A stretch of DNA of 22,411 nt from positions 1 through 22,411 of the forward strand of contig JABGUA010000038.1 of NCBI GenBank assembly GCA_018646825.1. Direction: 5' to 3'. This document shows positions 8,901 to 15,813 of the stretch, piece by piece. This DNA is from Piscirickettsiaceae bacterium (GTDB lineage Bacteria; Pseudomonadota; Gammaproteobacteria; Nitrosococcales; Methylophagaceae). The stretch's first letter is position 1. Every line of letters begins with the position of its first letter. Position numbers and translations under genes: made by a program. The notes beneath the pieces are model-generated. The model saw only the letters and a program-made list of their open reading frames with translations. It was not told the DNA's origin and ran no database searches.

Positions 8901-9444
8901 TAGGATAAAGATCGATGATAGCGCCACGAACTGCAAATTCACCATGCTCCATGACTTGTGAAACATAGCGATAGCCAGCTTTTTCTAATCGACTGCGCCA
9001 TTGTTCAATATTGAAGGTGTCGCCTGTTTTAAGAAAAAGTGTATTACCTTCTAAAAATTCACGTGGTGCGATGCGGTGCATCAACGTAGCAATGGGGACG
9101 AGGAGAATGCCCTGCTTAAAATGGGGGAGTTGGTGTAGCGTTTCTAAGCGTTCTGAAATAATATCTTGGTGCGGCGAGAACGTGTCGTAGGGCAATGTTT
9201 CCCAGTCTGGAAAGTGAAGAATGGGTAATTCAGCTTCACCAAGATAAAACTGTGCTTCTATTTCAAGTCTATGGGCGCTGGCGGCATCGTCTGTTAGGAC
9301 TAATATTGGCCCATCATGTTGTTGTGCGGCTTTGGCTAAGAGTAAACCTTGTGCGCTGCCGTAGAGCTGGCCAGCCTGAAAGAGCGTGTTGGCTTTGGCT
9401 GGTAGTTTAGGCGCAATAGGACTTAGCTTGGTCAATGATGACAT
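5974..9444 (-). CDS. mfd: transcription-repair coupling factor
   Basis: Mfd is a cytoplasmic DNA translocase that removes RNA polymerase stalled at lesions and recruits UvrA, starting transcription-coupled excision repair. The 1156 residues match the family length (E. coli 1148). In order there is a UvrB-like N-terminal region (about 1-350), the RNA polymerase interaction domain around 485-545 (GDAVVHEDHGVGRYLGL), the Walker A motif GDVGFGKT at 637-644, the DEEH box at 738-741, motif VI QIRGRVGR at 907-914 and the C-terminal autoinhibitory region. All key motifs are intact. The ATG at 9444 has only a weak ribosome site. Its 3' end overlaps the radical SAM gene by 26 nt. It is divergent from a small membrane gene and uvrC. 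Confidence 0.98.
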   Translation of the reverse strand: MSSLTKLSPIAPKLPAKANTLFQAGQLYGSAQGLLLAKAAQQHDGPILVLTDDAASAHRLEIEAQFYLGEAELPILHFPDWETLPYDTFSPHQDIISERLETLHQLPHFKQGILLVPIATLMHRIAPREFLEGNTLFLKTGDTFNIEQWRSRLEKAGYRYVSQVMEHGEFAVRGAIIDLYPMGSKLPYRIDLFDDEIDTLRTFDPETQRSIESLETLELLPAREFPVSDDSIQYFRQQFRQQFDGDPQKSLIYREVSEGNMPGGIEYYLPLFLPKTNSLINYLPANTLILNINDPHQAATDFWQEINQRYQQNDVDPERPLLPPNQIFFPVEDLFSTFKQYPRLHSQTFELEQAEGKYNYTTTLPPQLTLTAQQDNTCEALTRFIDNFDGRILITAETAGRRETLLEILRDNGIVPKALSSWDQFLIDDSPLCITVAPLEQGLILSNDKLAVIAEPQLFGQQVMQRRRRSRKKRDSDAVIRNLAELNIGDAVVHEDHGVGRYLGLQTLDIGDVTTEYVTLEYAKDDKLYVPVAALDLISRYSGAAPELAPLHKLGSGQWEKAKRRAAEKVRDVAAELLDIYAQRAAYKKAPLDSPDEQYASFAAAFPFEATPDQHDAIEAVVKDMTSDSPMDRLICGDVGFGKTEVAMRAAFLATQSGKQVLVLVPTTLLAQQHYENFKDRFADWPVNIEVMSRFRSKKQLDVVKQAMTDGTADIVIGTHKLLQQDIKPMRLGLFILDEEHRFGVTQKEQIKKYRAEIDVLTLTATPIPRTLNMSISGIRDLSIIATPPARRLAIKTFVQEWNQNTIREGMLREIKRGGQVYFLHNKVEDIDRIAREIEQIVPGAKVAVAHGQMRERDLEQVMLDFYHQRFNILVCTTIIETGIDIPSANTIFIDRADKLGLAQLYQIRGRVGRSHHRAYAYLIVPPQKAMTKDAIKRLEAIESIEDLGAGFTLATHDMEIRGAGELLGDDQSGQMQEIGFGLYNELLERAVNALKSGQEPSLTMTDRHFIEIDLHVPALIPNDYLPDVHTRLVLYKRIAAASDNDALRELQVEMIDRFGLLPEQVQTLFAIHELRFKAKAIGIRKIDVYDQGGRIIFEQEPNIEPMTIIQLIQSKASQYKLDGQDKLRFTEFMPEAEDRLLALNQLLDDLQKPDE

Positions 9445-9565
9445 GAAGTAGCGTATAGATTATTAAAAGCGGGTTATTCTCACATAAATCGCTAAGATAA
9501 GACCAGTTAATTAGGGTTATGGGTTTATTTTAATGAAGACGGACGTATATTGGTTTTATTGAATA

Positions 9566-9574
9566 TGTGATAAT
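9566..9574 (+). promoter_or_regulatory. putative extended -10 promoter for the small ORF and uvrC
   Basis: TGTGATAAT has the TGn extension directly before GATAAT (9569-9574, 5/6 match). No well-spaced -35 is visible, as is common for extended -10 promoters. It lies about 30 nt before the ATG at 9604 and could also serve uvrC and pgsA. Confidence 0.4.
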
Positions 9575-9603
9575 GCAAAGCACATTTTGCTGACAAGGAT
9601 GAG

Positions 9604-9786
9604 ATGCGAATAATGCAAAGGAATGGAAATAGTAAGTTATTGAGAGTGATCGCGCTAAGCGAGTTATTGTTTGGTGGGATTGTGTTTTTCTTGTTTAGTC
9701 AATCACGAACGATGATTTTGGCGTCAATTATATTATGTGTTTTGGCCGCCTATAGTTGGTATCGGTCTTGTCATCAAAAAGAATAA
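9604..9786 (+). CDS. small hydrophobic membrane protein, unknown function
   Basis: This 60-residue protein is not one I recognise. A short basic N terminus (MRIMQRNGNSKLLR) leads into two hydrophobic stretches, about 14-32 and 36-52, split by SQSRT. It ends in a polar tail RSCHQKE, so a two-segment inner-membrane hairpin is likely. AAGGA at 9595-9599 lies 4 nt before the ATG, and an extended -10 element lies upstream, which supports expression. It is followed after 49 nt by uvrC on the same strand. No repair-related motif is seen, so an excision-repair role cannot be claimed. Confidence 0.6.
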   Translation: MRIMQRNGNSKLLRVIALSELLFGGIVFFLFSQSRTMILASIILCVLAAYSWYRSCHQKE

Positions 9787-9835
9787 TGGCTCTAGAAGGC
9801 GAGTTTTCCGCCGTATTCTAAGGTGTTGAGATTGA

Positions 9836-11671
9836 ATGACTGAAAAGTTGGAGCAAGAACAAGTCGTATTTGATTCGGCCGCTTTTCTTAAAACGCTGAC
9901 GAGTCGTCCCGGTGTCTATCGTATGGTTGATAGTACGGACACGGTAATTTATGTTGGCAAGGCTAAAAACCTTAAAAAACGGGTGTCGAGTTATTTTCGT
10001 GCGACAGGTCTGACGTCGAAAAATCGTGTGATGGTGGCGCAAATCGCACATATTGAAACGACGGTAACACATACAGAAAATGAGGCGTTGATTCTTGAGA
10101 ATAACTTGATCAAGGATTTGATGCCACGCTATAACATTCTGCTTCGGGATGATAAAACCTATCCTTATTTGTTTATTTCCTCTGACACCTTTCCTCGTAT
10201 TGGTCTTCATCGAGGGGTTAAACGAAAAAAAGGCCAGTACTTTGGTCCTTATCCTAGCGCGGGTGCCGTTAGAGAAAGTCTGCATTTATTACAAAAAATA
10301 TTTCCAATTCGGCAGTGTGATGATAGTTATTATCAGAACCGCTCTCGGCCTTGCTTGCAGTATCAAATTAAGCGGTGCACAGCTCCTTGTGTTGGTTTGG
10401 TATCTGAAGCGGATTACCAAAAAGACTTACAACACACTATTTTGTTTTTAGAAGGTAAGAACCAGCAAGTACTTGATGATTTGTCTGAGCAGATGACGAT
10501 TGCTTCTTCTGGGTTAGATTTTGAAAAAGCAGCATTACTTAGAGATAAAATCATTAGTCTAAGACGCGTGCAAGAGCGTCAATATGTGAGTGCTGAACAA
10601 GGTGATTTGGACGTGTTAGCGGCAATTGTACGCGATGGTGTCTCTGTCGTTGAGGTGAGTTTTATCCGCGGTGGTCGTAGCTTGGGTAGTAAGAGCTACT
10701 TTCCTAAAGGGACGGCAGCGAACTCAGCAGAAGAGCTATTAGCCGCGTTTATACCGCAATATTATTTGGGTAAAAATGTCCCAGTAGAGGTGTTGATAAG
10801 TCATGAGTTTGAGGATATGGCTTTATTAGAAGCGGTATTGAAGTCTGATTCTCAGCATCGTGTATTAATACGCTGCCCTCAGCGAGGGCCGAGTGTGCGG
10901 TGGATGAAAATGGCGAAGACCAATGCTGAGGTTAGTTTAGTTCAACGTTTAAGTAGTCGCTCTAATTTGTTACAGCGGTTCGAGCTGTTGCAAGAAGCAC
11001 TTGATATGGCGGAAATGCCAAAACGAATTGAGTGTTTTGATATTAGTCATACTGGGGGGGAAAAGACGGTAGCATCATGTGTTGTGTTTGGTCTAGAAGG
11101 CCCGATTAAGACGGATTACCGGAAATTTAATATTGATGGGATTACACCTGGGGATGATTATGCTGCAATGCATCAAGCATTGTCTCGTCGCTATACCCGA
11201 TTACAAAAAGGCGAAGGTAAGCGGCCTGATTTGCTATTGATTGACGGCGGTAAAGGCCAGTTGACAGAGGCTAAGTCTGTGATGGCTGAGCTGCAATTAG
11301 ATATTGATATTTTGGGCATTGCTAAGGGACCTGCTCGTAAGCCGGGCGAGGAAACTTTGTTTTTAGTAGGCCGCTCGGGCGAGGTTGATTTACGTGCAGA
11401 TTCTCCCGCGCTACATCTACTCCAACAGATACGAGATGAAGCCCATCGCTTTGCTATCACAGGCCATCGCCAACGACGCGCAAAAGCAAGGAAAACCTCG
11501 CCATTGGAGTCTGTTGAAGGGATGGGCCCTAAGCGGCGTCAAAAGCTGTTACAGCAGTTTGGTGGTTTGCAGGAAATACAACGTGCCGGGGTTGAAGACT
11601 TGTCAGCCGTCGATGGCATTAGTTCTGCATTAGCTCAAAAAATATATGATGTGTTCCATGACGAGAAATAA
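9836..11671 (+). CDS. uvrC: excinuclease ABC subunit C
   Basis: UvrC makes the 3' and 5' incisions around DNA lesions in the UvrBC-DNA complex. The 611 residues match the family (E. coli 610). The N-terminal GIY-YIG nuclease shows GVYRM (26-30) and VIYVGKAKNLKKR (37-49). Four cysteines C161, C173, C181 and C185 match those reported as Fe-S ligands in E. coli UvrC. The UVR motif FEKAALLRDKI (229-239) contacts UvrB. The C-terminal RNase H-like nuclease has FDISH, LLIDGGKGQL and ITGHR, followed by a tandem helix-hairpin-helix (GMGPKRRQKLL, VDGISSALAQKI). The ATG at 9836 has AAGGTG upstream at 9820. pgsA follows after 50 nt, as in E. coli. Confidence 0.98.
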   Translation: MTEKLEQEQVVFDSAAFLKTLTSRPGVYRMVDSTDTVIYVGKAKNLKKRVSSYFRATGLTSKNRVMVAQIAHIETTVTHTENEALILENNLIKDLMPRYNILLRDDKTYPYLFISSDTFPRIGLHRGVKRKKGQYFGPYPSAGAVRESLHLLQKIFPIRQCDDSYYQNRSRPCLQYQIKRCTAPCVGLVSEADYQKDLQHTILFLEGKNQQVLDDLSEQMTIASSGLDFEKAALLRDKIISLRRVQERQYVSAEQGDLDVLAAIVRDGVSVVEVSFIRGGRSLGSKSYFPKGTAANSAEELLAAFIPQYYLGKNVPVEVLISHEFEDMALLEAVLKSDSQHRVLIRCPQRGPSVRWMKMAKTNAEVSLVQRLSSRSNLLQRFELLQEALDMAEMPKRIECFDISHTGGEKTVASCVVFGLEGPIKTDYRKFNIDGITPGDDYAAMHQALSRRYTRLQKGEGKRPDLLLIDGGKGQLTEAKSVMAELQLDIDILGIAKGPARKPGEETLFLVGRSGEVDLRADSPALHLLQQIRDEAHRFAITGHRQRRAKARKTSPLESVEGMGPKRRQKLLQQFGGLQEIQRAGVEDLSAVDGISSALAQKIYDVFHDEK

Positions 11672-11676
11672 CTGGC

Positions 11677-11693
11677 TTATGGTGCTACCATAA
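11677..11693 (+). repeat. hairpin in the uvrC-pgsA gap
   Basis: TTATGGT and ACCATAA form a perfect 7-bp stem around a GCT loop, six bases after the uvrC stop. No T-run follows, so it looks like an mRNA processing or stability element rather than a terminator. The role is not known. Confidence 0.4.
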
Positions 11694-11721
11694 TCGTTAT
11701 AAACCTTGTTGAAGACCTGTT

Positions 11722-12273
11722 ATGCCAAATATACCTAATACATTGAGTTTACTGAGAATTGCACTTATTCCGGTATTGATTATTGTTTTCTTACTGCCTT
11801 ATCAGTCAGCCCCAGCTTGGGCGGCGGGGATCTTTGTCGTTGCAGCTTTAACAGATTGGTTGGATGGTTATTTGGCTCGAAAGTGGGATCAGACTTCACC
11901 CTTTGGTGCGTTTATTGATCCGGTAGCAGATAAGCTAATTGTCGCAATCGCTTTATTATTGATTTTATATAAAACGCCAACCTGGTATATTTTGTTGCCT
12001 GTTGCGGTCATCATAGGCCGTGAGATTACGGTGTCAGCGTTGCGAGAGTGGATGGCGGAATTAGGGCAGCGTAATGCTGTCAAAGTCTCTTATGTAGCGA
12101 AATTAAAGACGGCTTTTCAAATGCTTTCAATTGCTTGTCTGATTTATTACTCACCGGTATATGAGTTACCTACTTTTGAGGTCGGTGTGACTTTATTGTA
12201 TGTGGCTACAGCCTTGACAATTAGTTCGATGCTGAGTTATTTAAAAGCGGCTTGGCCAATGTTAACATCTTAG
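11722..12273 (+). CDS. pgsA: CDP-diacylglycerol-glycerol-3-phosphate 3-phosphatidyltransferase
   Basis: PgsA makes phosphatidylglycerophosphate from CDP-diacylglycerol and glycerol 3-phosphate, the committed step to phosphatidylglycerol and cardiolipin, in the inner membrane. The 183 residues match the family. The CDP-alcohol phosphatidyltransferase signature is complete: D45, D48, G49, A52, R53, G62, D66 and D70. Several hydrophobic segments are visible (about 12-26, 33-45, 71-84, 92-107, 130-150, 155-175). The start at 11722 has only a weak GAAGAC upstream, so expression may rely on uvrC transcription. The uvrC-pgsA order, followed by tRNA genes, is the same as in E. coli. Confidence 0.97.
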   Translation: MPNIPNTLSLLRIALIPVLIIVFLLPYQSAPAWAAGIFVVAALTDWLDGYLARKWDQTSPFGAFIDPVADKLIVAIALLLILYKTPTWYILLPVAVIIGREITVSALREWMAELGQRNAVKVSYVAKLKTAFQMLSIACLIYYSPVYELPTFEVGVTLLYVATALTISSMLSYLKAAWPMLTS

Positions 12274-12283
12274 TTTTCAACGC

Positions 12284-12311
12284 TTGACATATATTCTTAA
12301 AGCCCTATAAT
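12284..12311 (+). promoter_or_regulatory. consensus sigma70 promoter of the tRNA pair
   Basis: TTGACA (12284-12289) and TATAAT (12306-12311) are perfect consensus hexamers with a 16-bp spacer, 10 bp past the pgsA stop. Transcription would start near 12318, a few bases before tRNA-Gly. It is the best-matching promoter I found in the window, which fits strong tRNA expression. Confidence 0.92.
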
Positions 12312-12324
12312 GACCTCCTTCAAA

Positions 12325-12400
12325 GCGGGAATAGCTCAGCTGGTAGAGCGCAACCTTGCCAAGGTTGAGGTCGCGAGTTCGAACCTCGTTTTCCGCTCCA
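12325..12400 (+). tRNA. tRNA-Gly (anticodon GCC)
   Basis: The 76-nt gene folds into a full cloverleaf. The 7-bp acceptor GCGGGAA pairs with TTTCCGC, with one G-U pair. The D arm is GCTC..GAGC. The anticodon stem CAACC/GGTTG has loop TTGCCAA, giving anticodon GCC. The T loop is TTCGAAC. Discriminator T and CCA are encoded. Position after pgsA matches glyW of E. coli. Confidence 0.97.
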
Positions 12401-12406
12401 AACAAC

Positions 12407-12436
12407 AAAAAGCCGTGGTTTTATCTACGGCTTTTT
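12407..12436 (+). terminator. terminator-like hairpin between tRNA-Gly and tRNA-Cys
   Basis: AAAAAGCCGT (12407-12416) and ACGGCTTTTT (12427-12436) form a perfect 10-bp stem, extendable inward by G-U and G-C pairs to a 6-nt loop. TTTTT forms the arm, and GG then TTTTT follow. It has every part of an intrinsic terminator, yet tRNA-Cys lies 25 nt downstream without an obvious promoter. Confidence 0.8.
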
Positions 12437-12461
12437 GGTTTTTGGATACTGTTTATATATA

Positions 12462-12535
12462 GGCTGAGTGGCAGAGTGGTCATGCAGCGGACTGCAACTC
12501 CGTGTACGCCGGTTCGATTCCGACCTCAGCCTCCA
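12462..12535 (+). tRNA. tRNA-Cys (anticodon GCA)
   Basis: The 74-nt gene has a perfect acceptor GGCTGAG/CTCAGCC. The anticodon stem CGGA/TCCG has loop CTGCAAC, giving anticodon GCA. The T arm CCGG-TTCGATT-CCGA includes one mismatch or wobble. Discriminator T and CCA are encoded. It corresponds to cysT next to glyW in E. coli; no leuZ counterpart follows. Confidence 0.96.
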
Positions 12536-12569
12536 TATTTTCATCCTGCCTTTATCTTTTCCTGATGTG

Positions 12570-13160
12570 TTAACTCATTATTGTGCCGCTAAATAAGACG
12601 GCCGAGAGTGCTATCCAGGTTACTAATGTGCAGAGTCCAGCCATGATAATGGCTGTCGAAAACATAAAGCCCCTACCTTCTGGAATATTCATAAATACAG
12701 GTATACCTACATAGAGTAAGTATAAGCTGTAAATGACGCCTGTGAGGACAACAAGAACGACTAACCACACGATAGGGACTAGTGCAACAAGACCGCATAA
12801 ATACATGGGTAGTGCTGTGTAAGTGATAAAGTTCACGCAGTGTTCGAAATCGACTTTTCCGCCGTAGGTCTTTTCTAGCCAAAAAATAAAATAAGCCATG
12901 GACAGGGCGCCAATAATCATTGAGCCGTAGAAGCCAAATGATAAGAGCAAGGCTTTTTCTATGCTAAAGATATGGAATTCTTTACCAGAGAGGCTCCAGC
13001 CCATTATTGTTAGGCCAAAAAATAATGAGACGGCAGGTATGGCTGCTAATACACCAAGACGCTTACAACATAGTTGAGCAAGGCTTGTATGTTCATTTTT
13101 AATGGTTTGCCAGCCAAGGCGTGGATGAGCGAGTAGGCCGCGGGCATATTGTAGATACAT
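12570..13160 (-). CDS. Yip1-family inner membrane protein (YohC-like)
   Basis: This 196-residue protein has about five hydrophobic segments (roughly 35-55, 70-93, 110-135, 134-152, 168-190). It carries the Yip1-domain pattern of bacterial YohC-like proteins, including HPRLGW near residue 12, a YTALPMYLCGLVALVPIVW stretch, and LLYVGIPVFMNIPEGRGFMFS. The function of the bacterial family is not established. AAGGA lies about 10 nt before the ATG at 13160, and a GTTAATTAAC palindrome lies just upstream. It follows ctaB on the same strand after 113 nt, so it may be transcribed separately or be the last gene of the oxidase operon. It is convergent with the tRNA genes. Confidence 0.8.
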   Translation of the reverse strand: MYLQYARGLLAHPRLGWQTIKNEHTSLAQLCCKRLGVLAAIPAVSLFFGLTIMGWSLSGKEFHIFSIEKALLLSFGFYGSMIIGALSMAYFIFWLEKTYGGKVDFEHCVNFITYTALPMYLCGLVALVPIVWLVVLVVLTGVIYSLYLLYVGIPVFMNIPEGRGFMFSTAIIMAGLCTLVTWIALSAVLFSGTIMS

Positions 13161-13177
13161 GAGGCATGGTCCTTGTC

Positions 13178-13187
13178 GTTAATTAAC
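13178..13187. repeat. palindrome upstream of the Yip1-family gene
   Basis: GTTAATTAAC is a perfect 10-bp palindrome. It extends to 16 bp with one mismatched pair (13175-13190) and lies 18 bp before the ATG. This is a plausible operator position, but no regulator is identifiable. Confidence 0.3.
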
Positions 13188-13273
13188 AACTAAAAGCATC
13201 CTGCTGATTAGCCGTTATGGACGCATTAAAAGTAAGTCCGTTGGCATTATGGCTGTTTCTACAGGACTCAGTA

Positions 13274-14188
13274 TTAGCCTATAACCTTACTCGCAATGGT
13301 GTAATGATCAATAAGGATAAGTACGAATAACCAGAGTAAGTATTGGATGGAGTATTTAAATAGCGCCATCGGTGCTTTTTCATCTGCTTCGTTAAAAATT
13401 AGTTTGACCATCCAAAATTGACGCGCATTGAGCAATAACATACCAGTTAAGTATAGCCAGCCGCTCATGCCTGAGATAAAAGGCATTAGTGTGGCTGCAA
13501 ACATTAACAAGCTATAAAGGACAATGTGAATACGGGTGAAGTGATTGCCATGCGTGACAGGTAGCATTGGTATATTAGCCTCTGCATATTCGTCTTTTCT
13601 ATGAATGGCTAAAGCCCAAAAATGCGGTGGTGTCCAGGCAAAGATAATAAGGACTAATAATAAGGCATTAGGGTCGACTTGTCCTGTCATGGCTGTCCAA
13701 CCCAATAAAGGGGGCATAGCTCCAGCGAGACCTCCGATGGTAATATTCTGCGGCGTTGCTCGTTTTAGAAAGAGTGTATAGACGACGGCGTAGCCTAATA
13801 GGGACGCTAAGCTGAGTAGTGCAGTGAGTGGGTTGACAATAAACCATAATAAGGCAAACCCCACAACGGCTAGGATGAGGGCAAAAATAAGGCCTTGCTC
13901 TGGGCTTACTCTGCCTTTAGCAATCGGCCGATTTTTAGTTCGAGCCATTTTGGTATCAAGACGGTGGTCAATCATATGATTGATGGCCGCGCCACTCCCA
14001 GCACAGGCACCAATGCCAACTAAGGCAACAGCCAAAATCATCATGTCTGGCCAGCCGGGCACGGCTAATAGAGCCCCGACCAGTACTGTGACTAACATGA
14101 GTACAACCACTTTGGGTTTACATAAGACGAGGTAGTCTTTCCAAGTGGCTCTTTCTGCTGTGCTTATTGTATTCATTGAACCCATCAT
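13274..14188 (-). CDS. ctaB: protoheme IX farnesyltransferase (heme O synthase)
   Basis: CtaB/CyoE is an inner-membrane UbiA-family prenyltransferase that adds a farnesyl group to heme b, giving heme O. CtaA then converts heme O to heme A. The first aspartate-rich motif is N70-x3-D74-x3-D78 followed by MARTKNRP. The second region reads RKDEYAEANIPMLPVTHG. About eight or nine membrane segments fill the 304 residues, the usual length. The gene begins five bases after the ctaA stop. Three possible starts exist (14188, 14185 and 14176). AGGTGA sits only 2 nt from the first ATG and 5 nt from the second, so 14185 may be used. The oxidase genes beside it suggest ctaB rather than the cyoE of a bo3 oxidase. 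Confidence 0.96.
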   Translation of the reverse strand: MMGSMNTISTAERATWKDYLVLCKPKVVVLMLVTVLVGALLAVPGWPDMMILAVALVGIGACAGSGAAINHMIDHRLDTKMARTKNRPIAKGRVSPEQGLIFALILAVVGFALLWFIVNPLTALLSLASLLGYAVVYTLFLKRATPQNITIGGLAGAMPPLLGWTAMTGQVDPNALLLVLIIFAWTPPHFWALAIHRKDEYAEANIPMLPVTHGNHFTRIHIVLYSLLMFAATLMPFISGMSGWLYLTGMLLLNARQFWMVKLIFNEADEKAPMALFKYSIQYLLWLFVLILIDHYTIASKVIG

Positions 14189-14193
14189 ATCAC

Positions 14194-15171
14194 CTATGAA
14201 TTTACTGTGCTATCAGTCTTCTGCAGCGTATTTTGTGCTGAAAAGACGGTGTAATTAATGTAAACAACGGCGAGCAGTAATAGCGCGGCGCCAGTGTTGT
14301 GTAATAGGGCGAGCGATAAGGGCAGCATTAACATGGCAGTACTGATGCCTATACTAATTTGTAATAAGGTTAGGCCAAGCAAAATATTGGCTTTTGACTT
14401 AAACTCGGCTGTTTTTCTTAATTGTAAGAATAGGCTAAAGATAGCAATAAAGACGATTAAGGCCATAACGCGATGGGTATATTGAATCGTGACACGCTCT
14501 TCAGGCTCGAGTAAGCCGCCTTCATAATTGCGATCACTGAACTCTGTTAAATGAAATGATTGTGCGATGTCCATTGGTGGTAGGAAGTGGCCATCACAGG
14601 TCGGGAAGTCGGTACAAGCTAAGCCAGAGTATGTGCTACTTGTCCAACCACCTAAGGCGATTTGGACCGATAATAGAATCAGAACAGCCATAGATAGAAG
14701 CTTGGGTTTATTGGGTGTTGTGATCACGGTGGGCTGCCTGAGCATGAGGAGCATTAAAAATATCGTCGAAAGTACGGCCATGCCGCCGAGTAAATGGAGT
14801 GTGACAACTTGAGGTAATAGTTTTAGCGTCACAGTCCACATGCCAAAGAGGCCTTGTACAATAACTAAGGCCAATAGAAAACGACTCATCCATTTTATTT
14901 TATTTGAAATATTGGGTGTGCTTTGGACAGCAAGTGCAATAACCAAGATTACAGCACCCAATGCCGTTGCGACGTATCGGTGGATCATTTCCATCCAGGC
15001 TTTACCTTCATGGACGAGATCGTGCTCTTCACTGCTAGGTGGAATGATTTGGCCGTAGCAGCCAGGCCAATCTGGACACCCTAAACCGGCATCAAGAAGA
15101 CGTGTTAATGCACCTAAGGTTACGACGATGAGCGCCATTACAAAAGCGAGCTTTGTTAGTTTATAGGTCAT
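14194..15171 (-). CDS. ctaA: heme A synthase (COX15/CtaA)
   Basis: CtaA oxidises the C8 methyl of heme O to a formyl group, yielding heme A for the aa3-type centre. It is an inner-membrane protein of eight predicted helices in two homologous halves. The four heme-ligand histidines are visible: H64 (EMIHRY), H126 (VTLHLL), H233 (QYTHRV) and H291 (ALLHNT). Two cysteine pairs lie in the outer loops, C32/C38 (GCPDWPGC) and C186/C192 (ACTDFPTC), as in cysteine-containing family members. The 325 residues are normal. It follows the thioredoxin-like gene after 30 nt and precedes ctaB by 5 nt. Confidence 0.96.
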   Translation of the reverse strand: MTYKLTKLAFVMALIVVTLGALTRLLDAGLGCPDWPGCYGQIIPPSSEEHDLVHEGKAWMEMIHRYVATALGAVILVIALAVQSTPNISNKIKWMSRFLLALVIVQGLFGMWTVTLKLLPQVVTLHLLGGMAVLSTIFLMLLMLRQPTVITTPNKPKLLSMAVLILLSVQIALGGWTSSTYSGLACTDFPTCDGHFLPPMDIAQSFHLTEFSDRNYEGGLLEPEERVTIQYTHRVMALIVFIAIFSLFLQLRKTAEFKSKANILLGLTLLQISIGISTAMLMLPLSLALLHNTGAALLLLAVVYINYTVFSAQNTLQKTDSTVNS

Positions 15172-15201
15172 GCTGTGTTTCCTTTAATTGATATCTTATT
15201 C

Positions 15202-15813
15202 TTACCCGAGGCGTGAGGCTTTTAACAGCCATTTTATGTCAGACATCATATCGCGGCCAGGTAGTTCAGGCTCGAAGCGGAGGACTAAAACCCCATTAGG
15301 GTCGACGAAGAAGATACTGTTGTCCTGCCAAGGAATATTATTGTCGCTAAACCACTGGAAAGTGGCGAGGTCATTGACCTGTACCATTTTTTGGAATTTA
15401 GTCTCAATCGGCATGATGGACTCGGTATCAACTGCTTTTTTTTCACCTTCTGCTTTAAAAGCGACGTCAACACTTAGCTCAGCTGTTTCGCGTCTCTTAT
15501 CATTTGAGACCCAGACAGTTTGCAGCCGTTCAGCATGTTTTCCCATTGATAAATAGAGCTGTTGTGCACGGTAGACTTGCTGTTGGCAGTTGTCGTCACA
15601 ACGGTCGCTTACAACGACTATGCCCCAGTGTTTTTCTTGTGCATCAATCAATGGCTGAGGTACAACCATGCCCGATGGCATGAGTTCACCTTTGTTTTTG
15701 GTAGTTCCTGGTAATCCAGTACCGGTAAAGGCCATGTACCATGCTATAGCTAAAGGAACAATGGTAATTAACCAAATTGAGTTAACTGGCCAGCTTTTTT
15801 TCTTTTCGCTCAT
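15202..15813 (-). CDS. membrane-anchored thioredoxin-like protein of the oxidase operon (SCO-like)
   Basis: With the ATG at 15813 this is a 203-residue protein: a basic N terminus (MSEKKK), one membrane segment (about 11-30) and a periplasmic domain. The pattern VVVSDRCDDNCQQQ places a C72-x3-C76 pair at the position of the Sco copper motif. Near the end FFVDPNGVLVLRFEP resembles the thioredoxin-fold strand of Sco and TlpA proteins. The Sco copper-ligand histidine is not evident. Proteins like this sit between SURF1 and ctaA in many gammaproteobacterial oxidase operons and lack an established function; copper or thiol handling during CuA assembly is inference. An upstream in-frame ATG at 15870 would overlap SURF1 by 89 nt and has no ribosome site, so 15813 (32-nt overlap) is preferred. 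Confidence 0.8.
   Translation of the reverse strand: MSEKKKSWPVNSIWLITIVPLAIAWYMAFTGTGLPGTTKNKGELMPSGMVVPQPLIDAQEKHWGIVVVSDRCDDNCQQQVYRAQQLYLSMGKHAERLQTVWVSNDKRRETAELSVDVAFKAEGEKKAVDTESIMPIETKFQKMVQVNDLATFQWFSDNNIPWQDNSIFFVDPNGVLVLRFEPELPGRDMMSDIKWLLKASRLG

Noticed and set aside
9818..10285. 155-codon minus-strand frame over the 5' end of uvrC
   Set aside because: It lies antisense to the conserved GIY-YIG domain of uvrC and shows no family features.
12407..12436. Hairpin as the simple end of a single-gene tRNA-Gly transcript
   Set aside because: Not fully rejected as a terminator, but the conserved adjacency of tRNA-Cys and its lack of a promoter argue against two independent units.
12453..12461. 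TATATATA as a -10 element for tRNA-Cys
   Set aside because: Transcription from it would start inside the tRNA, so it cannot supply the mature 5' end.
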